64,000 bases of DNA from NCBI RefSeq assembly GCF_011075055.1, contig NC_058143.1, positions 15,019,057 through 15,083,056 on the forward strand, written 5' to 3'. The notes under the pieces were generated by a model. The model was not told where the DNA came from and did not search any database. It worked only from the letters and a program-made list of their open reading frames with translations. Source of the DNA: Mangifera indica. Its lineage: Eukaryota; Streptophyta; Magnoliopsida; Sapindales; Anacardiaceae. Below, piece after piece: positions 62,601 through 64,000 of the stretch (position 1 is the stretch's first letter; the number at the start of each line of letters is the position of its first letter). Both the position numbers and the translations under genes were made by a program.

Positions 62601-62936
62601 CTCCCCTTTGCGGCCAATTATGCTACCAACTTTCTGTGCAGGAACCAACATCCGGAATACACTCTCTCCAGGCCATCCTGGCCATTTCTTTTCACCACCT
62701 GCAGCTGCTGAATCCCCTTCATGTTCTAATTTTTGTTGAGGCTGTGACTCTTCGGGTACTTGCTCCTCAGCTAATTCGTCATTAGGAATTTGATATTCAG
62801 GTACTTCATCATTAGGTATTTGATATTCAGGTACTTCATACTCAGGTACTTGTTCCTCAGGGACTGGATTTTCAGGTCTTGGATCTCCTTCATGATTCTC
62901 ATCATGTTCAACAAAGCTTTGATCCACTTCAGCCAT
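56676..62936 (-). CDS. FLK: Triple KH-domain RNA-binding protein, FLK-like
   Basis: A nuclear poly(C)-binding-type RNA-binding protein. Arabidopsis FLK promotes flowering by lowering FLC expression. Six coding exons, 62936-62523, 60259-60013, 59443-59295, 59216-58938, 58060-57866 and 56852-56676, give 486 aa in frame. Residues 1-80 are acidic with tandem [10 protein letters not shown] repeats. KH1 (about 91-145) has GRKG at 108-111. KH2 (about 182-255) has GKQG at 198-201. A Pro/Met-rich linker follows (about 270-360). KH3 (about 364-432) has GTAG at 380-383. The tail is Gly/Tyr-rich, ending SVYGSNYGY. The intron between exons 5 and 6 uses a GC donor (CAG|GCATAA). Intron 1 is 2.26 kb. A splice acceptor (CTGCAG|TGGGG, 62948) just upstream of the start shows a 5'-UTR intron, so the first exon lies near or beyond the window end. 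PEPPER is the nearest alternative family, but the tail and the MUSTANG neighbour favour FLK. Confidence 0.9.
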
Positions 62937-62948
62937 AATTTCCCCACT

Positions 62949-64000
62949 GCAGAATAAACAAACCAATACAAATTACTTCAAGACCAAACAGTATACAATA
63001 ATGATACATTCAGATCTCAACCTAATTACTTTTACTGGTTGGAAAGGCAACCACCAACAACAGCAAACAGTTTTAAAGAAATATCTAAGTTAAGAAACCT
63101 CACCCACCACAGAACAGGTGAGAGGTTAATCAAAATAGGACAGCTTTAAAAAATAAAACTAAAATTAAAAGGCCAATAATGAGATAAATGGAAGCGCTGA
63201 CTCCCACAATGCTTGATTTGGGAAACAACTAGTAAAAGGGTAGCAAAGGCATCATCAAAGGCTAGAAGAAATTGGAGATATACAGAGAGTACCGATAAAT
63301 CCACCAAAAGGCATGTAACAATGGAATCTAAAGCCTACATTTTTCTTGGCATATTACCTAGGAATAGAGTGAGTAGCATAGGAAAGTCATGAAAAAACAT
63401 CTTATTCATTGCAGCCATATACTGTGGTCAAAGCAAGAAAATAAAATCAGTCACAAGATGGCAGGTGCACATAGAGTAAGACGCTTTCAACAGTTGAAAC
63501 ACTTTTGACGTAGTTCTATCAAAGCATATCTCCCTTCTTTAATCTCCTCCTAAAAATCAGAAATTCTACTTATAGAACTGAAATTCGCAAACCATCAACA
63601 ACAAATCAAAATCCAATTACATATCAGTAAAAGGTTATCATTAAAACTAATACACAAAAGCAATGACAGAAAATAAAACAAAAAAAGTATTAAACATTTT
63701 TTTTTAAATATTCATATATTCAAGAACTACCAAAAGAAAACATAAAATCAAAAAATTAGTAGGTCAACATTAAAAAAAAACTCCAACGACAACACAGAAA
63801 ATTTTCGAAAATAAATTACTACCTAACAGAATAACCTGCATACAAGTATATAAACCCTAAAACTACTCATACATTCCCATTACCCAAAAAATAAACATGA
63901 ATATTCCTCAAATGACAAAAAACCATGAATGGGTCAGTAGAAAAAATCTCAAATCACCCAAAAGAATAAACAAAATAAAACCCCATAAAGAAAAAAACAA
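62949..64000 (-). other. 5'-UTR intron / upstream region of the FLK-like gene
   Basis: The sequence upstream of the acceptor at 62949 is AT-rich and intron-like (T-rich on the minus strand), with no coding frame. The noncoding first exon and promoter are not identified and probably lie in the last few hundred bases or beyond 64000. Confidence 0.5.

Noticed and set aside
1..64000. CRISPR arrays, operons, organellar insertions, viral genes and tRNA genes
   Set aside because: I saw no regularly spaced repeats, no prokaryotic gene arrangement and no recognisable plastid, mitochondrial or viral coding sequence. I did not recognise any tRNA by eye, but a covariance-model scan would be needed to exclude one.

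Overview
This 64 kb window is nuclear DNA from a dicot plant. The evidence is AT-rich intergenic DNA, GT-AG introns with AT-rich interiors, an ethylene receptor, a class XI myosin, an AT-hook/PPC protein, a MUSTANG-type domesticated transposase, a triple-KH protein of the FLK type, and many short nonautonomous transposons. There is no prokaryotic, organellar or viral gene content. Gene identities rest on reading translated exons and on recalled family features; no database search was run.

Layout. 1-10.2 kb: no intact gene; it holds repeats, a 26S rRNA fragment fused to a miniature LTR element, and several MITEs. 10.5-13.5 kb (minus): an EIN4-like subfamily II ethylene receptor. 14-17.4 kb: MITE-rich spacer. 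17.5-22.4 kb (minus): a six-exon AT-hook (AHL) gene. 22.4-28.2 kb: spacer with a MITE, a gag-like retrotransposon remnant and an unidentified short open stretch. 28.3-40.5 kb (minus): a complete 38-exon class XI myosin (1,529 codons by my splice model). 42.2-43.0 kb (minus): a decayed coding remnant. 45.7-49.0 kb (plus): a MUSTANG-like gene with an uninterrupted coding exon. 50.6-51.9 kb: a hAT-type MITE and a large foldback element. 52.4-54.0 kb (minus): a two-exon LRAT-like (NC domain) protein. 56.7-63 kb (minus): a six-coding-exon KH-domain gene of the FLK type.

The exon models for the myosin, AHL, LRAT-like, KH and receptor genes were assembled by hand from splice sites. In each case the summed coding length is a multiple of three and the joined protein is colinear with its family, so these genes look intact. 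The genes do not form one pathway. They cover hormone perception, chromatin binding, organelle transport, a domesticated transposase and RNA-level flowering control. The order EIN4 - AHL - MUSTANG - FLK matches, as I recall, the Arabidopsis block At3g04580-At3g04610. The window therefore looks like a conserved ancestral block with the myosin, the coding remnant and the LRAT-like gene interspersed.

The most notable findings are: a chimera of a TRIM-like LTR element with a 26S rRNA 3' fragment; an inverted pair of hAT-type MITEs with perfect 8-bp target duplications; a ~500-bp MITE family with 9-bp target duplications; loss of both histidines in the receptor's H-box; and a GC-AG intron in the FLK-like gene. 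I did not find a clearly new multi-gene system.
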